This document shows, piece after piece, positions 42,493-54,036 of a stretch of 64,000 nucleotides of DNA; the first letter of the stretch is position 1; every line of letters begins with the position of its first letter. The stretch is from Pestalotiopsis fici W106-1 (taxonomy: Eukaryota; Ascomycota; Sordariomycetes; Amphisphaeriales; Sporocadaceae): the NCBI RefSeq assembly GCF_000516985.1, contig NW_006917096.1, positions 1,783,606-1,847,605 on the forward strand, written 5' to 3'. The notes beneath the pieces were generated by a model. That model made no database searches. It saw only the letters and a program-made list of their open reading frames with translations, and was not told where the DNA came from. The translations under genes and the position numbers were made by a program.

Positions 42493-45441
42493 TCAGCCCC
42501 TGTCGGCCCAATAGACTCGCAAATTCCTCCTTGATCGACCAGAGCGACTAGCTGTGCCTCCAGGAGCTGCGAGTGGACGTCCAAGTAGGGAATCTCCAGG
42601 CCCTCCTCTTAATCCTGACCACGGTTGTCTTTGAGGTATAGGGGCGAGAGGAGTAGTGGTTTGAGTCAACGGACCCATGAACAGACGTGGTCTTGCTGGA
42701 GTCGATATGAAGTCAACCTCTTCCTGTTCCGGTTGTTGAATCGTCGGCTCCTCTTCGGCGGCTGGAGTTCTCTGAGCCTTGTCGGCAGCTTTGGTATACC
42801 AGAGCTCGAACCCCTGCTTGAGCTGTTTCTTCTGCCGGTTCAGGTGCCTTTCGCTAGCATTCCTACGGCTTTCAAGCTGTAAAGACCCGAGTTTCCACTC
42901 CTTTACAGCTCTAGACATGGCCTTGTCTTGGAAATGCTCTTCCGTCTCGATTTGTAATTGCAGTAAGCTGTCATTGCATGTCCTCCAAGTCCTGAGATGC
43001 TGCTGCTGAGCTTCGGTGTGCCGTGCTGCTTCCATTTCAGCCTTTTCGCGAGCTCGCAAACGCCATGTATTGATGCTCTGCGCTTTGGCGTTCCAATCAT
43101 GGTATTTTGCGAACTCTTCAGTAACCAAGTCCAAATGGTGGCGACGAGCTTCTGAGCTCTTGTGCCATTGGGCGATGCAACGAGCCCCCATGGCTTTCTT
43201 GACTCTACGGCGAATTTCTAGATATGTTTCCCGGAGTCTCGCTCTGCGCTTCGCCTTGGCTGTAGCTCGCCATGTCGTGATTGCCTGGGTTGTGAGTGAA
43301 TAAAAGTCTGCGCGCTGGCTCCATGTCCGCAATTGTTGCTCTCTAGTGGCCTTGCCTGTGGCTGCTCCTCGCCAAGATGGCAATACCTTCTCCTTGATGC
43401 GGTACAGGTCGACACGTTGGGTCATGTATTCCAAGAATTCCCTTCGACGTTGTTGTTCCGCACAATCTTTGCGCCATGCCTGCAGCGCGTCTTGCTTCAT
43501 GGTCGTTCGAACGGCGCTCTCTCTGGACCGAGCTTTCCAGGCCTGCAGGGTGCCATGCGTCCTGCAATATTGATCTGCCAGATTTGACATCTGATCAAAT
43601 CCCTGTACTTTGGCCCTTTCTTGAATTGCAGCTGCTCTCCATCCTGCTAATGCATTATTCAGGCGTTGTTTCCTGTAAAAATCCAAAGCCATCGCTTCGA
43701 GCTTTTTTTGGCGTTCATCTGGGCGACGCCATTGTCCCAGAAGGTGACGATCCCTGCGCCGGGAATGCTCTTGCGTTCCTTCCTGGGCGTTTGCTGCCAT
43801 TTGACATGATCTGTCATACCAAGATTCCAACGCCTTGTTTGTAGCAAACTCCTCTACCATTTTCGTGTGCTTAGAGGTATACTCTTCCCAAGCTCGAAAG
43901 AACCTCATGCGCATTAGATGTCTTTTGGCCAGCAGTGTGCGTTCATCAAGCTCATCTGCCAATGATGACTCATCGTCTTTTCGTTCAACGTCCTTGGGAA
44001 TCGCCGTACCCTGGTCAACCTGGACCCCGGATTCTCGCATATCACTGTCGTGAGGCGTAGAAAGCATGACTTTTTGTGGAGGGTTCATTTCTCCATGAGT
44101 GACAGCAGAATGACCTCCAGCGTCGGCTTCCCGTTGATGAACGGCCGGGTCGCTCGATTGCTTCGATGCTGGCCGATTCTCAGGAATACCCTCTTCCGTG
44201 ATGTTTCTGAATTGTTCAGTGGTATTTGGACGTGGTGGAGGAGCGTCCACTTCGTGCACTTGTTTCGTGGCGATGACCTTTTCCTGGAGTCTCTGTCGAA
44301 GTGATGCGAAAATTTGCGGCTTAGGTCGGAGTCCAAAAGCTTTTGCTTTCAAACTCATCTCATGCGCCCTCTTTGCGACCTCGGCTTTCTCTTCCTCTTC
44401 TGCTGCGCGATTCGACCAATGTGCAAGAATGCGCGACTTGGATAAGTTTTCGTGTGTCCTCTGAGCCAGTCTCACGAGTTTCGGATCATCTTTGAAAAGG
44501 CCATCCTCGACTGCTTGCTGATGGCGTTGCTCGTCCCATTGCCGTTGGTGCTCATCCTGCTGTCGTAGTCGCGCTTGTGTGCGATTGCGCCATCCGACGA
44601 GAAGGTTTTTAGAGGTTTTGATTTCGTGGGTACGAGTTGCAATTTTCTCGATGCGCTTCGAGTATACATTTGGAGGTAGGTCATCAAGTGGCATCTCGTC
44701 GACCTCAACGGCTATCTCGTTCCATGCAACGAGCACGTCTTGCGATTGTAATATCAAATCTTCAACTCTAGCTTCCACGAAGAGCTCTGCTTGATTTTTG
44801 AGGTGGTATGCTTTGTCTTGCCACTGTTCAAGGACATGTAGATTTTGGATTCTGTCGCGGTGCTCCTCGAATGCCGCAGCACTCTCTTCGAGCACCTGCT
44901 CCTTCACATCTTCGTCTTCGAGATCTCTGTTGTCCGCAACTGGCTCATCCAACGGCTCCAAGCGGTTCAGTCTGTCCCCACGAGTCGGTTGCAACAAATA
45001 GCCACGTTTCTCTGATGAAATATAGTGGCCTTGGTCATTTGATTGCAATGAAATATCCGAGTGTGATGAGAACTCATCATCCGTAATATCGTCGAGATCT
45101 AGCCGCACTGTGATGTTCATCTTGGCCATAACGGCCTGGAACCTCTCAGTAATAGTGTTGCCATCGCGAGAACCTCCAATCTTGAAGAGGAGCTTGTCGA
45201 GTTTGGCGCCATCGATTGGTTCAATGTTTCTCTCTTCGAGCAGGTCTCCGTAGGCACGGAAGAGTGCATTGGTCGGGTGGCGCGAGGAAGGTGGAAGTTG
45301 CGGTAATGTCGCTTCCGCTCGCATGACGGTATCCCAGATGAACTGGAGCTCTTCTTCGCTATACTCATCGCCATCTCCGGCCACTGACAATGCAACGTAG
45401 GAAGAAGAGCTAGATGGGACTGGCGACGAGTCGGGTGACAT
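42493..45441 (-). CDS. sfi1: Spindle pole body protein Sfi1 (centrin-binding repeats)
   Basis: A single exon encodes 982 residues. At least 18 tryptophan-centred helical units can be read, such as LQAWKARSRE, LAGWRAAAIQ, INTWRLRARE and LRTWRTCNDS. They are spaced about 30-45 residues and span about 200-930. This is the Sfi1 centrin-binding repeat pattern: a long helix coated by centrin/Cdc31 that forms the half-bridge and drives spindle pole body duplication. Before the repeats lies a folded N-terminal segment (about 25-120, EEELQFIWDTVMRAEATLP) typical of filamentous-fungus Sfi1. The C-terminus (about 930-982) is Pro/Thr/Arg-rich and probably regulated by phosphorylation. The start at 45441 is the first ATG. 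The gene is head to head with the CX9C gene at 46260. Confidence 0.92.
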   Translation of the reverse strand: MSPDSSPVPSSSSSYVALSVAGDGDEYSEEELQFIWDTVMRAEATLPQLPPSSRHPTNALFRAYGDLLEERNIEPIDGAKLDKLLFKIGGSRDGNTITERFQAVMAKMNITVRLDLDDITDDEFSSHSDISLQSNDQGHYISSEKRGYLLQPTRGDRLNRLEPLDEPVADNRDLEDEDVKEQVLEESAAAFEEHRDRIQNLHVLEQWQDKAYHLKNQAELFVEARVEDLILQSQDVLVAWNEIAVEVDEMPLDDLPPNVYSKRIEKIATRTHEIKTSKNLLVGWRNRTQARLRQQDEHQRQWDEQRHQQAVEDGLFKDDPKLVRLAQRTHENLSKSRILAHWSNRAAEEEEKAEVAKRAHEMSLKAKAFGLRPKPQIFASLRQRLQEKVIATKQVHEVDAPPPRPNTTEQFRNITEEGIPENRPASKQSSDPAVHQREADAGGHSAVTHGEMNPPQKVMLSTPHDSDMRESGVQVDQGTAIPKDVERKDDESSLADELDERTLLAKRHLMRMRFFRAWEEYTSKHTKMVEEFATNKALESWYDRSCQMAANAQEGTQEHSRRRDRHLLGQWRRPDERQKKLEAMALDFYRKQRLNNALAGWRAAAIQERAKVQGFDQMSNLADQYCRTHGTLQAWKARSRESAVRTTMKQDALQAWRKDCAEQQRRREFLEYMTQRVDLYRIKEKVLPSWRGAATGKATREQQLRTWSQRADFYSLTTQAITTWRATAKAKRRARLRETYLEIRRRVKKAMGARCIAQWHKSSEARRHHLDLVTEEFAKYHDWNAKAQSINTWRLRAREKAEMEAARHTEAQQQHLRTWRTCNDSLLQLQIETEEHFQDKAMSRAVKEWKLGSLQLESRRNASERHLNRQKKQLKQGFELWYTKAADKAQRTPAAEEEPTIQQPEQEEVDFISTPARPRLFMGPLTQTTTPLAPIPQRQPWSGLRGGPGDSLLGRPLAAPGGTASRSGRSRRNLRVYWADRG

Positions 45442-46259
45442 TTTGTAAGTGGCCGAACTCGCGGAATCCTGAGTATGTTGTGGATGGAGCGAGTTGGCGA
45501 CATTGTGCTGATGGTTGTATGCTGCTCGGAGAGCATTGACGCAGTTCTACTGCATCGCGATCGATGAGCTGCTTATCTCTGAGGAGCTTAATAGGCAAGT
45601 TCAAAGGGCGAGTGAACGTTGAAAAAGAAGTCGCGCCAGAGGTGTGTTATGGGACACAGAAAGGTCAAGGTCGATGGGGGGTTGAAAACGAAGCGGTGAC
45701 GGCTTCCAAGGTTTCGTTTCGTAAAGGTGTAGCTGAGCAAGTATAGGGCAAGCTTGAGAGCGCAAGATTCGTGTTTCGATTAGTCCGATCGCAGAGCCCT
45801 GCAAATCCAAGCAATGACAATGGGGAAATGGCCAAGTCAAAAGACAGAAGTGAAAAAGAAGACGAGGGCGTCGCGAGGATCTAGACGCGAAAGACAAATA
45901 CGCGGATAGAGTTCCGCGCAATTCAATAGGTAGCGCGGGGCGCGTGTGGAGCTCAAATTGAGTGGTTGGTAGTGGCTGCGGCCCGCGCTTTTGGTGACAG
46001 GAACGCGCCTTTGGGTGAAGCACTAACGGGATGACTAGCAAATTGCATGAGGTTCTGTTTAAGTGGCTGCCGCATGCATGTACTAACTTTGGCGAGGTAC
46101 CTCTAAATAGGTACTAGCGAAAACTGCGGTGACACTGCACCTACATACATCATCAGTGACTCGCAATACCTGCTCCAGAGTCTAGCTTGTGGAAGAATCC
46201 ATAGTCAAGCAGTGCTCGGCATTGCATCAAAGGAGGGTACAGACTTCTCACATTTCAAC
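45442..46259. other. Shared promoter region of SFI1 and CX9C gene
   Basis: About 820 bp between divergent starts. An open frame on the minus strand (46041-45601) reads into the probable SFI1 leader but looks random. No further gene was seen. Confidence 0.5.
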
Positions 46260-46592
46260 ATGCCTTCCCGGACACGGCCCATCCAAAAGTTTGCTGCTGC
46301 GGTCTCGCAATGCTCTGCTGAGGTGAGGCAACGAAATACTACAATGCAACTTCTACTGCATGGTGGTCTCTACAAGAACGGCGAGTTCTCTTTTACTAAC
46401 CGTCCACAGGCTTCCGTCTACGGCAAATGTATTGTCGCTGATTATAATTCTGTCCACAAGGACAAATGCGTTAAGGAGTTTATGCAACTCAAGAATTGCT
46501 ATCTGGTAACGAATTTACCCTTCAATCCAACATCCTAGAGAACCATGTGCTAATCAACCTGGGTGAAATAGAAGGCTGCCAAGAAAGCATGA
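46260..46592 (+). CDS. Twin CX9C mitochondrial protein, NDUFAF8-like
   Basis: Three tiny exons (46260-46322, 46410-46505, 46572-46592) encode only 59 residues; introns are 87 and 66 bp GT-AG and all phases are zero. Cysteines at C18/C28 and C41/C51 form two CX9C motifs (QCSAEASVYGKC and KCVKEFMQLKNC), the signature of proteins imported into the mitochondrial intermembrane space and oxidised by Mia40. The order (short basic start, CSAEASVYGKC, then a C-terminal AAKKA) resembles human NDUFAF8, a complex I assembly factor that works with NDUFAF5. The last exon carries just six codons and the stop. A standard gene caller would probably miss this gene. Identity as NDUFAF8 is by pattern and remains to be tested. 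Confidence 0.88.
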
Positions 46593-46789
46593 GCCTCAAA
46601 AGGTCGGGCCAACCATGTATACTACTTTGCTTGGATAAATGATCTACAATATAAAGCAAGTATACGCGATTCATTCAGACATGAGAGACATATATACAAA
46701 CGGTGATTTCAGTGCATTTACCATTGGACACACCAAGATGGTTGTCGCTTTACATTTTTTCTTCTATCTTGTTCTTGGCGCTTGCTCTA

Positions 46790-49700
46790 TCACAGCTTCA
46801 GTAACCTGAGCAAGAAAGTTGCGTTCTGAATTTCTTGCTCCTCCTCGGCAATGATACCATCCTGCTTCTCTTCGGGTATCTGCCCATCAACCTGCGTGAT
46901 GTCGTGCTTGTCAAGCGGCCTGCGCAGCGCCTTGACAATGGTTGCTGTTTGCGAGACAAACACCTCCTCCAGACCGATATTGTCCGGGTCTGCAATAACC
47001 TTGTATTCCATCTTGACGTCGTCAGTGGGTACAAGGCCGGCCTTCTTTCGGAGACGCTGGACACGGTTGATAACCTCACGGGCCACACCCTCATGTGCGA
47101 GTTCGGGGTGCAATTCCGTGTCAAGAATGGTCAAGACGTCCTGGTCGGTGTTTGTCTCGAGATTCTTCGAGTTCTCGTCCTCCTTCAGACCTCTCCTCAC
47201 CACAAGATCTCCTTCTTCAAGTCGGATTCCATCGACCACAATGAATTTGTCCTCGCTGTACTTGCGCACTTGGTCGCTTGTGACACCAGGGAGCGCCTTC
47301 TTGACCTTTGCCATATCCTTCTTGAGCTTCTTGCCCAAAACGGGCCAGTCGGCTGTGACGCTGTACTGGACATTGTACTTGGCCTCATCCGATGACAGGA
47401 CAAGGTCTCGCACATTGAGCTCCTCCGTGATATACGTCTCAAGCGACTTGATGTCGTCGAGATACTCTTGATCACGGTGGAGAACAATGAGAGTCTTGAG
47501 CGGGGTCTTGAGACCAATGCTCCTACGCTCACGCGACACTCGGGCCAACTCAATGACCTTCTGCATCCGCCCAACCTGTCTCTCAATGACGGGGTTGAAG
47601 AGCTCCTCGCGCACATCGGGGAAGCTCAGGAAGTGCACGCTGCGAGGGTCCTCTGCTTGCAGCTCCTTGGGGATGTGTGGCAGAAGTTTAGAGTAGATGG
47701 TGTCGGTAATGAATGGTGTGAAAGGAGCAAGTCCTCTGCAAAGCGTGAATAGAACCTCGAACAAACTGTTCAAGGCGTGCTTGGTGTCCTCGACACCATA
47801 CTCACCCTTGAGACGCTTGCGGTTAAATCGAATGTACCAGTTTGTGGTGTTGTCAATCAAGCCCAGGAGACGCGGTACAACCGTGTAGAGGCGGTAGGCT
47901 AAATATGGTCAGTATAAGTGCGGCTGTGCAGAAATGAAGTCAAAACATACCAGCCATTTCCTGGTTGACGTATTGCAGCAAGCTTTGACAGCTAGCCAAG
48001 ATCCATCGGTCCATGACGTTCTCATTAGTGCTCTCCATCTTGGGATCGAACATGTAGTCAACGTTCTCGACCTTCTTGAGCAATGCGACTTGACCCTCAA
48101 AGAACTTGTAGCTGTTCCAGAAAGGCAGGAGCACATTCTTCACAATCTCCTTCACGCCATTTTCCTTGAAGCGCAGAGGCTCAGCTCGGACTGCTGGGGA
48201 GCTGATCATGTACAAACGAAGAGCGTCTGATCCATACTTCTCGAAGATGAGAGACGGATCAGGGTAGTTCTTGAGACGCTTTGACATCTTCTTGCCATCC
48301 TCTGCCAGGACCATTCCGTTCACAACACAGTTCTTGAACGGGATTTCACCGAATAGGTGAGTACCCAGGACTGCCATGGTGTAGAACCAACCACGGGTCT
48401 GGTCCAGACCTTCGGCGATGAAGTCACCAGGGAAGCTCTTGGCAAAAGATTCCTTGTTCTCGAAGGGATAGTGCACACTGGCATACGGCATGCTGCCGGA
48501 CTCAAACCAACAATCGAAAACATCCTCGATACGCTTCAGTGTTCCCTTTCCTTGCTTGCTAGGAATGGTGATATGGTCGATCTTGTCACGGTGAAGGTCA
48601 GTAATGTCACCTTCGTAGCCGCTCAGCTCCTTCAACTCAGCGACGCTGCCGATGCAGATCTTCTCCTCCAGATCATCGCTGGCCCAGATGGGAAGAGGGG
48701 TTCCCCAGTATCTCTTTCGTGAGACGTTCCAGTCGCGAGCACCAGCAATCCAGTTGGCGAATCGGGCCTCCTTGACAAAGGTAGGAACCCAGTGTGTTCC
48801 CTCGAGGTTCTTGAGCATCTGAGGGACAATCTCGGGAATGCGGATGAACCAGGACGGAACAGCACGGTAGATCAGGGGGGTGTCCGAACGGTAACACATG
48901 GGGTAAGAGTGCTTCAGCTGAGAGTCAACCACCAATCTTCCGGTTCCCTTCAGGTGCTTGATGATGTGCTTGTCGGCCTCCTTGACGTGCATTCCCGCAA
49001 ATTCTGGAACCTTGTCGGTGAAGACACCGCGATCATCGAGCGGGTCAGGAGGTGGCCTCTTCTCATTGATGATGCCAGCCTCAAAAGCAACATTGTAATC
49101 GTCCTCACCAAAAGCCGGGGCCTGGTGGACGATACCTGTACCGCTGTCATCTGTGACATATGTTGCATTGAGAACCTTGAAAGCCACCTCGCCGAACTCG
49201 GGGACAAGGTAATCGAAGAGAGGCTCGTACTTCCATCCGAGCATGTCCTTGCCCTTGATGCCCTTCTCGACAATCTTGAACTTGGCCTTCTTTGGGTCTT
49301 TGTAAAGAGTGCTGATGAGCTTCTCAAGAATGATGTAGTGGTTGCCAGACTTCTCATCCAATAGTTTGATGTACTCAAAGTCGGGATTAACACATAGACC
49401 CGTGTGCGAAGGCAAGGTCCAGGGTGTCGTCGTCCAGGCCAAAAGGTGAGTGTTTGGATCACTCTTGAGGGGGAAAGAGACAACGACGGCAGGGTCATTG
49501 ACGTCTTGGTAGTTCTGATTGGCCTCGAAGTTGGAAAGAGCCGTCGTGAGAGCAGTCGAGTAGGGCATCACACGGTGACCCTGATACACCGAGCCCTTGT
49601 TCCAAAGCTGCTGGAAGATCCACCATTCCGTCTCCATGAAGTCGGTGTTCATAGTCTACCAAGCACGGATCAGTACGATCGAACGCGTTATCCCTCGTGG

Positions 49701-50209
49701 GACTACTCACCTTGTAATCATTGTCGAAATCGATCCATCTACCCAGACGCTCAATGGTGGTCCGCCATTCCTCCCGATATCGCATGACAATAGCGCGGCA
49801 TTCACTGTTGTATGTCTCGAGGCCCATCTGCATGACGGCAGCCTTGCCTGTGATTCCAAATTTCTTGTCGATTTCGTGCTCAATGGGTAGGCCGTGCGTG
49901 TCCCAACCGAACCGTCTCGGAACGTGGTAGCCCTTCATGGACCAATACCTGGGAATGATATCCTTGATGGTGGAGGCCAACATGTGGCCATAATGCGGCA
50001 GACCGGTCGCAAACGGGGGGCCATCGTAGAAGACATATGGAGGTTTGTCCTTTGATAGCTCAACCTGCAAGAAGAAGTGTTCGTCTTTAGTACAATGTCC
50101 ATGAAGAAAGTCGTGAGCAACTTGTGTGACTAACCTGGCGCTCGAAGGCCTTGATCTCCCGCCATTTCTCGATGATGGCGAGTTCTTCCTTGGGGAAATC
50201 AATGGACAT
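46790..50209 (-). CDS. ils1: Cytosolic isoleucyl-tRNA synthetase
   Basis: Four exons on the minus strand (50209-50135, 50064-49711, 49655-47951, 47898-46790) encode 1,080 residues, close to yeast Ils1 (1,072). It charges tRNA-Ile with isoleucine. The class I ATP-binding motifs are present: GLPHYGHM near residues 47-53 and KMSKR at about 599-603. Between them lie the CP1 editing domain with [27 protein letters not shown] and the [10 protein letters not shown] block. The anticodon-binding domain follows ([12 protein letters not shown]). No mitochondrial presequence is seen at [16 protein letters not shown], so the cytosolic enzyme is meant. Introns are 52-70 bp. The gene converges with the CX9C gene (197 bp apart) and diverges from the Mo25 gene. 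Confidence 0.97.
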
Positions 50210-51062
50210 TTTGACGATATTCGTTCAGTCAGTCCAAAAGTGCCAAAGGGGGATCAATTCCTGCGCCGAGTCGCGCGAGAATGAAACCAAAAGATTGTGG
50301 TGGAGTTGAGAGGAGAAACGAGGCGATCTCCAGTCGTCGGATACCCGATTGCCCCTCTACGGTGTATAATAAATTTATGGCGGGGTGAGTCAAGCGCACA
50401 CTTGAGTCAAACATAACCCTTGTCAGAGAAACTGTTGCGATGCAGGAGAGCAGCGCCACAATTAGAGGGGTCGTCTGTCGGAAGATGCGCATGCGCCACA
50501 GGCTCAAGCGGGTTGCTAGAAAGGCAAGGTACGCTCGTGTACGTCAGGTAATGTACAGTTGGGCGCCTAGAGCAGCCGATTAGCGAGTGCCCAGAATGCC
50601 CAATGGTGCCCGCAGGGGGCCCAACGGAGAACAAGGAGCAGGGAGCATAGAAGGTATGGACTCCCTGTAATAATGAGATAAACAATTGGATCCCGCATAA
50701 TTGCCCTTTATTATCACCCGGGCTGACGTCCATTGTAAATAGCAACCAGGCTCAAACATCTTCTTGCTCGCAAAGCACCCACGAACGTGCGACTCCGATG
50801 AAGGCTTACGGTTGACTTTACCAATCCCAGATCTGGCCTGGCTATCGAAAAATACCGATTTCCCATACTTTCCAAGCCCCGCGGCATCCATTGATTCGCC
50901 CGCCAACACACCTCTTCCGCCGCCTCGATCGGTGCTAAGTCCGGGTCCGTCCCGTCCATACTTTTACCGTTTGTTGCCCAAAGGCGATTGATCCCTCGGT
51001 TTTCCCAAGAAACGAGCCAGTCTTATAATACACGAAGCATTGCATGATCACAAGCTGCGACC
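50210..51062. other. Shared promoter region of IleRS and Mo25 genes
   Basis: About 850 bp between divergent start codons. A TATA-like ATTTATTATAC (minus strand) lies about 155-165 bp upstream of the IleRS ATG. No gene is supported. Confidence 0.5.
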
Positions 51063-52378
51063 ATGTCTTTCCTCTTCGGGAGAGCTCGCACTAGGACCAA
51101 CACGCTCGATTTGTCCAAACAGGCGAGGGAGCATGTGACCAAACTAGATGTTGCCGGAAAGGTGAGCTGCTACGAGGCGCAAAGCTGTTGGAGCTGTTGG
51201 GCTGTTGTACTGACTGTAGCCAGGCAGAGGAACTTGCCAAGGTCCTAAGTCAAATGAAGCTTGTCCTTCAAGGAACACCAGGTATGTCCCGGCAGAAACA
51301 TTGTCGCACTGCGCACCCTCTTTACTGATCCGTTGGCGCATAGAATCCGACAGTACTCCCGAACAAGTATATCAACTAGTACAGGGCCTCATTGAGGAGG
51401 ATTTACTACTCCTACTGGCGCAAAACTTATGGCGTCTCCCATTTGAGTCACGAAAAGACACCCAAGTCATCTTCTCATACGTTTTCCGTTTTCGACCACC
51501 GACCGCTTCGCCCAAGACCGACCCGGTGGCGCTGAGCTACGTCGTCAACAACAAGCCGCAAGTTCTGCTTGAACTGTGTCGCGGGTATGAACACAAGGAG
51601 AGCGCAACGCCGGCCGGGACGGTGCTCCGGGAAGTGCTGAAGAACGAGGCCGCTGCTGCCATTGTCCTCTTCGACGATGGCGAAGAGCTGGGTTCAAGCA
51701 CCAAGGGCGTCACTGCTATTGAAAGAGACCGGTTGCAGAGCGGTAGTGGCGTCTTCTGGAGGTTCTTCGACTGGATCGACAAGAGCTCCTTTGAGGTTGC
51801 AGCAGATGCCTTCACCACGTTCAGGGTACGTTTGCCTGGGTCCTGACACCTTTCCTGTTCTCACAATTGCAAATGGAATGCTGACAAGCTTGTAGGAGCT
51901 TTTGACTAGACACAAGGAGCTCGTACCGAGGTACTTGGCAGTCAATTTTGAGCTCTTCTTTGACAAGTATAACCATATACTGGTGCAATCAAACAGCTAT
52001 GTCACCAAACGTCAGTCGATTAAGTTGCTCGGCGAAATACTACTCGACCGTTCCAATTATAATGTCATGACGGCTTACGTTGATCGTGGGGAGCACCTCA
52101 AGATCTGCATGAATTTATTGCGCGATGACAGGAAGATGGTTCAGTATGAAGGATTCCATGTGTTCAAAGTCTTCGTCGCAAATCCGAACAAGTCGGTGGC
52201 AGTGCAGAAGATCCTCATTATGAACAGAGAGAAGCTACTCAACTTTTTGAGCCACTTTCTGGAAGATCGGACCGATGATGAGCAATTCATTGATGAGAGA
52301 GAATTCCTCATCAAGCAGATTCGAAACCTACCGCCAAACCCAGTTACCCCCGCCAGACAGATGCACCAAGGCGTCTGA
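51063..52378 (+). CDS. hymA: Mo25/Hym1 family scaffold protein
   Basis: Four exons (51063-51161, 51224-51281, 51344-51825, 51896-52378) encode 373 residues; introns are 62-70 bp and phases match. The start MSFLFGRARTRTNTLDLSKQ and the helical repeat body (LVQGLIEEDLLLLLAQNLW, FFDWIDKSSFEVAADAF, then NSYVTKRQSIKLLGEILLDR, EGFHVFKVFVANPNK) match Mo25, an armadillo-like scaffold. In fungi it belongs to the RAM/MOR network: Hym1 binds the GCK kinase Kic1 and supports the NDR kinase Cbk1, controlling polarity, septation and conidiophore form (HymA in Aspergillus). The gene shares its promoter region with the IleRS gene. The family call is firm; the network role is from known homologues. Confidence 0.94.
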
Positions 52379-52944
52379 AGAGATCAGCAGCATTGGTATT
52401 AGTCTTATGATTCGGAGGGGTGGTGGCTGTTGAGCAATGGCATCTGATGCAAGGTCTTGGAGTCCTCACCGACACGGTAAATACTTCATAGGAGACGCAT
52501 GTTTTGGGCGTTCACTTCATATAAGCGGAAGGGGTCAAGGTAATGCTAAAGAACATATAATAACCCAGTTTCGTGTTATTTTCTAGGATCATGATCTTAT
52601 ACCCGAGTTGTTTTTCCCCCTGCTTCTTTCTTCACAGAGCGCATATCAGTGGCACTGAAATTTGCATCAATTCTTCTCATGCTCATTCATGAGCTTGAAC
52701 TGATCATTGCTCTTGTTCCTGCAGAGCAACCTCGAATGGTAGTGCACCAGAATTTATACAATAAAGTCTCACATTTGTCCCAATCTTTGGTCAAAGAATC
52801 TGATGGCTGCTGGTAGATTCACTGAAATCAAGTCTAAACCCGTTGACCAGGCTATTCGCAGGTCAAGTAATTGGTCTTCGAACGGTAATGGCCTACTAGT
52901 ATATTTCACAGTTTTTACGACAAACTTGGAATGAGTCACTGAAT
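52379..52944. other. Convergent intergenic region
   Basis: About 570 bp between the convergent Mo25 and SDR genes, mostly 3' untranslated sequence; nothing else was recognised. Confidence 0.5.
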
Positions 52945-54036
52945 CTACAGGTCTTTCTTCATAAACTCGGCGGCCTCCTCCTTATACTCGTCCCTCCAGC
53001 GGCTCAGCGGCTTCCGACCATTGACAGCGTCTCCAGCACTCCAGAGCATACGCTTGCGGTCCATGTCCTCGGTAACCTCGTTGTCCGGGCATCTATAGGA
53101 ATAGAAAGTTAGCTGATCTGTTTTTTTACATGTACGCAGTATGAGCTTTAATGAATGAGACACGGTATATCCCCAACGTCCTCTCCTGACATGCTCAAGT
53201 TGCACTCGAGAAGAAATGACAAAGCTCGTAATAAGTAGGCTTGTAAAAGGCGGGATGACAATCAAGATGCAGGGAACCACACGGCACAACACTTACAGAA
53301 CCCAGAACTGTCCCTCATTCATCTTGGCCTCGAGGTACTCGACAACCTGCTCCGGCCACCAGGCCGCATCGGGCTTCTTGCTCTGCTGGCCCTTTTCGTT
53401 GTCGCGAATACCGCCGGCCACACCGCCGGCGAGCCCTGTCCACGTCCAGCCGGGAACCAGCATGTGGACGCCGACCGAGGTACCCCGCAGCGAGTACGAC
53501 AGCTGCTCGGCCAGCGAGCGGACCGCGGCCTTGGAGGCGTTATAGGCCGGGTTGCCGGGCGGGTTGGTGATGCCCTGCTTGGAGCCCGTGATGACAACGG
53601 CGGCGGGCTCATCACCACCACCACCACCACCGCGCGGAACCAGGGGCAGCAGATGCGCCAGACCTTGGACCACGCCAAACACATTGGTCTGGAACACGGC
53701 CTGCCACTTGTCCACCTCGACGGCGCTGCCCTCGTCAAAGCTGGTCCGGGCCCCCATGCCGGCGTTGAGGGCCAGGAGCGATACCCGGCCGCCCAGCTCG
53801 GCGTCGACTCGCGCCTTGAGCGATGTCCAATCCGCCGGGTTCGACACGTCCATTTCAGCCGTCAGAGGTGTGTTCTGAGGGATTACAGAGGGCAGCGCTG
53901 CGAGGGACGCGGCGTCTCGGTCCGCGACCAGCACCTTCATGCCGGCCCCGGCGCAGCGTTTAGCCAGCGCCAGACCGATACCCGAGGCGCCGCCCGTAAT
54001 GACGGCTGTGTTGGCGGACTTGAAGATTGCCGACAT
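52945..54036 (-). CDS. Short-chain dehydrogenase/reductase
   Basis: Two exons on the minus strand (54036-53297, 53092-52945) encode 295 residues; the 204-bp intron has GTAAGT donor and TATAG acceptor and is longer than others here. The classical SDR motifs are present: cofactor loop TGGASGIG at 14-21, LNAGMGA near 90-96, a serine in ITGSKQG near 152 and YNASK with Y165 and K169. A run of six Gly (136-141) in a loop is encoded by a short ACC repeat on the plus strand. Residues DRD after the second strand suggest that the cofactor may be NAD(H), but that is uncertain. The C-terminal exon adds CPDNEVTEDMDRKRMLWSAG, often seen in fungal SDRs. Substrate unknown. Confidence 0.9.

Noticed and set aside
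45601..46041. Minus-strand open frame of 146 codons upstream of SFI1
   Set aside because: It lies in the probable leader of SFI1, starts at a non-ATG codon, and its composition is that of translated non-coding DNA.
46835..49787. Long plus-strand open frames opposite the IleRS gene
   Set aside because: They are antisense shadows of a strongly conserved gene; the minus strand carries all the synthetase motifs.
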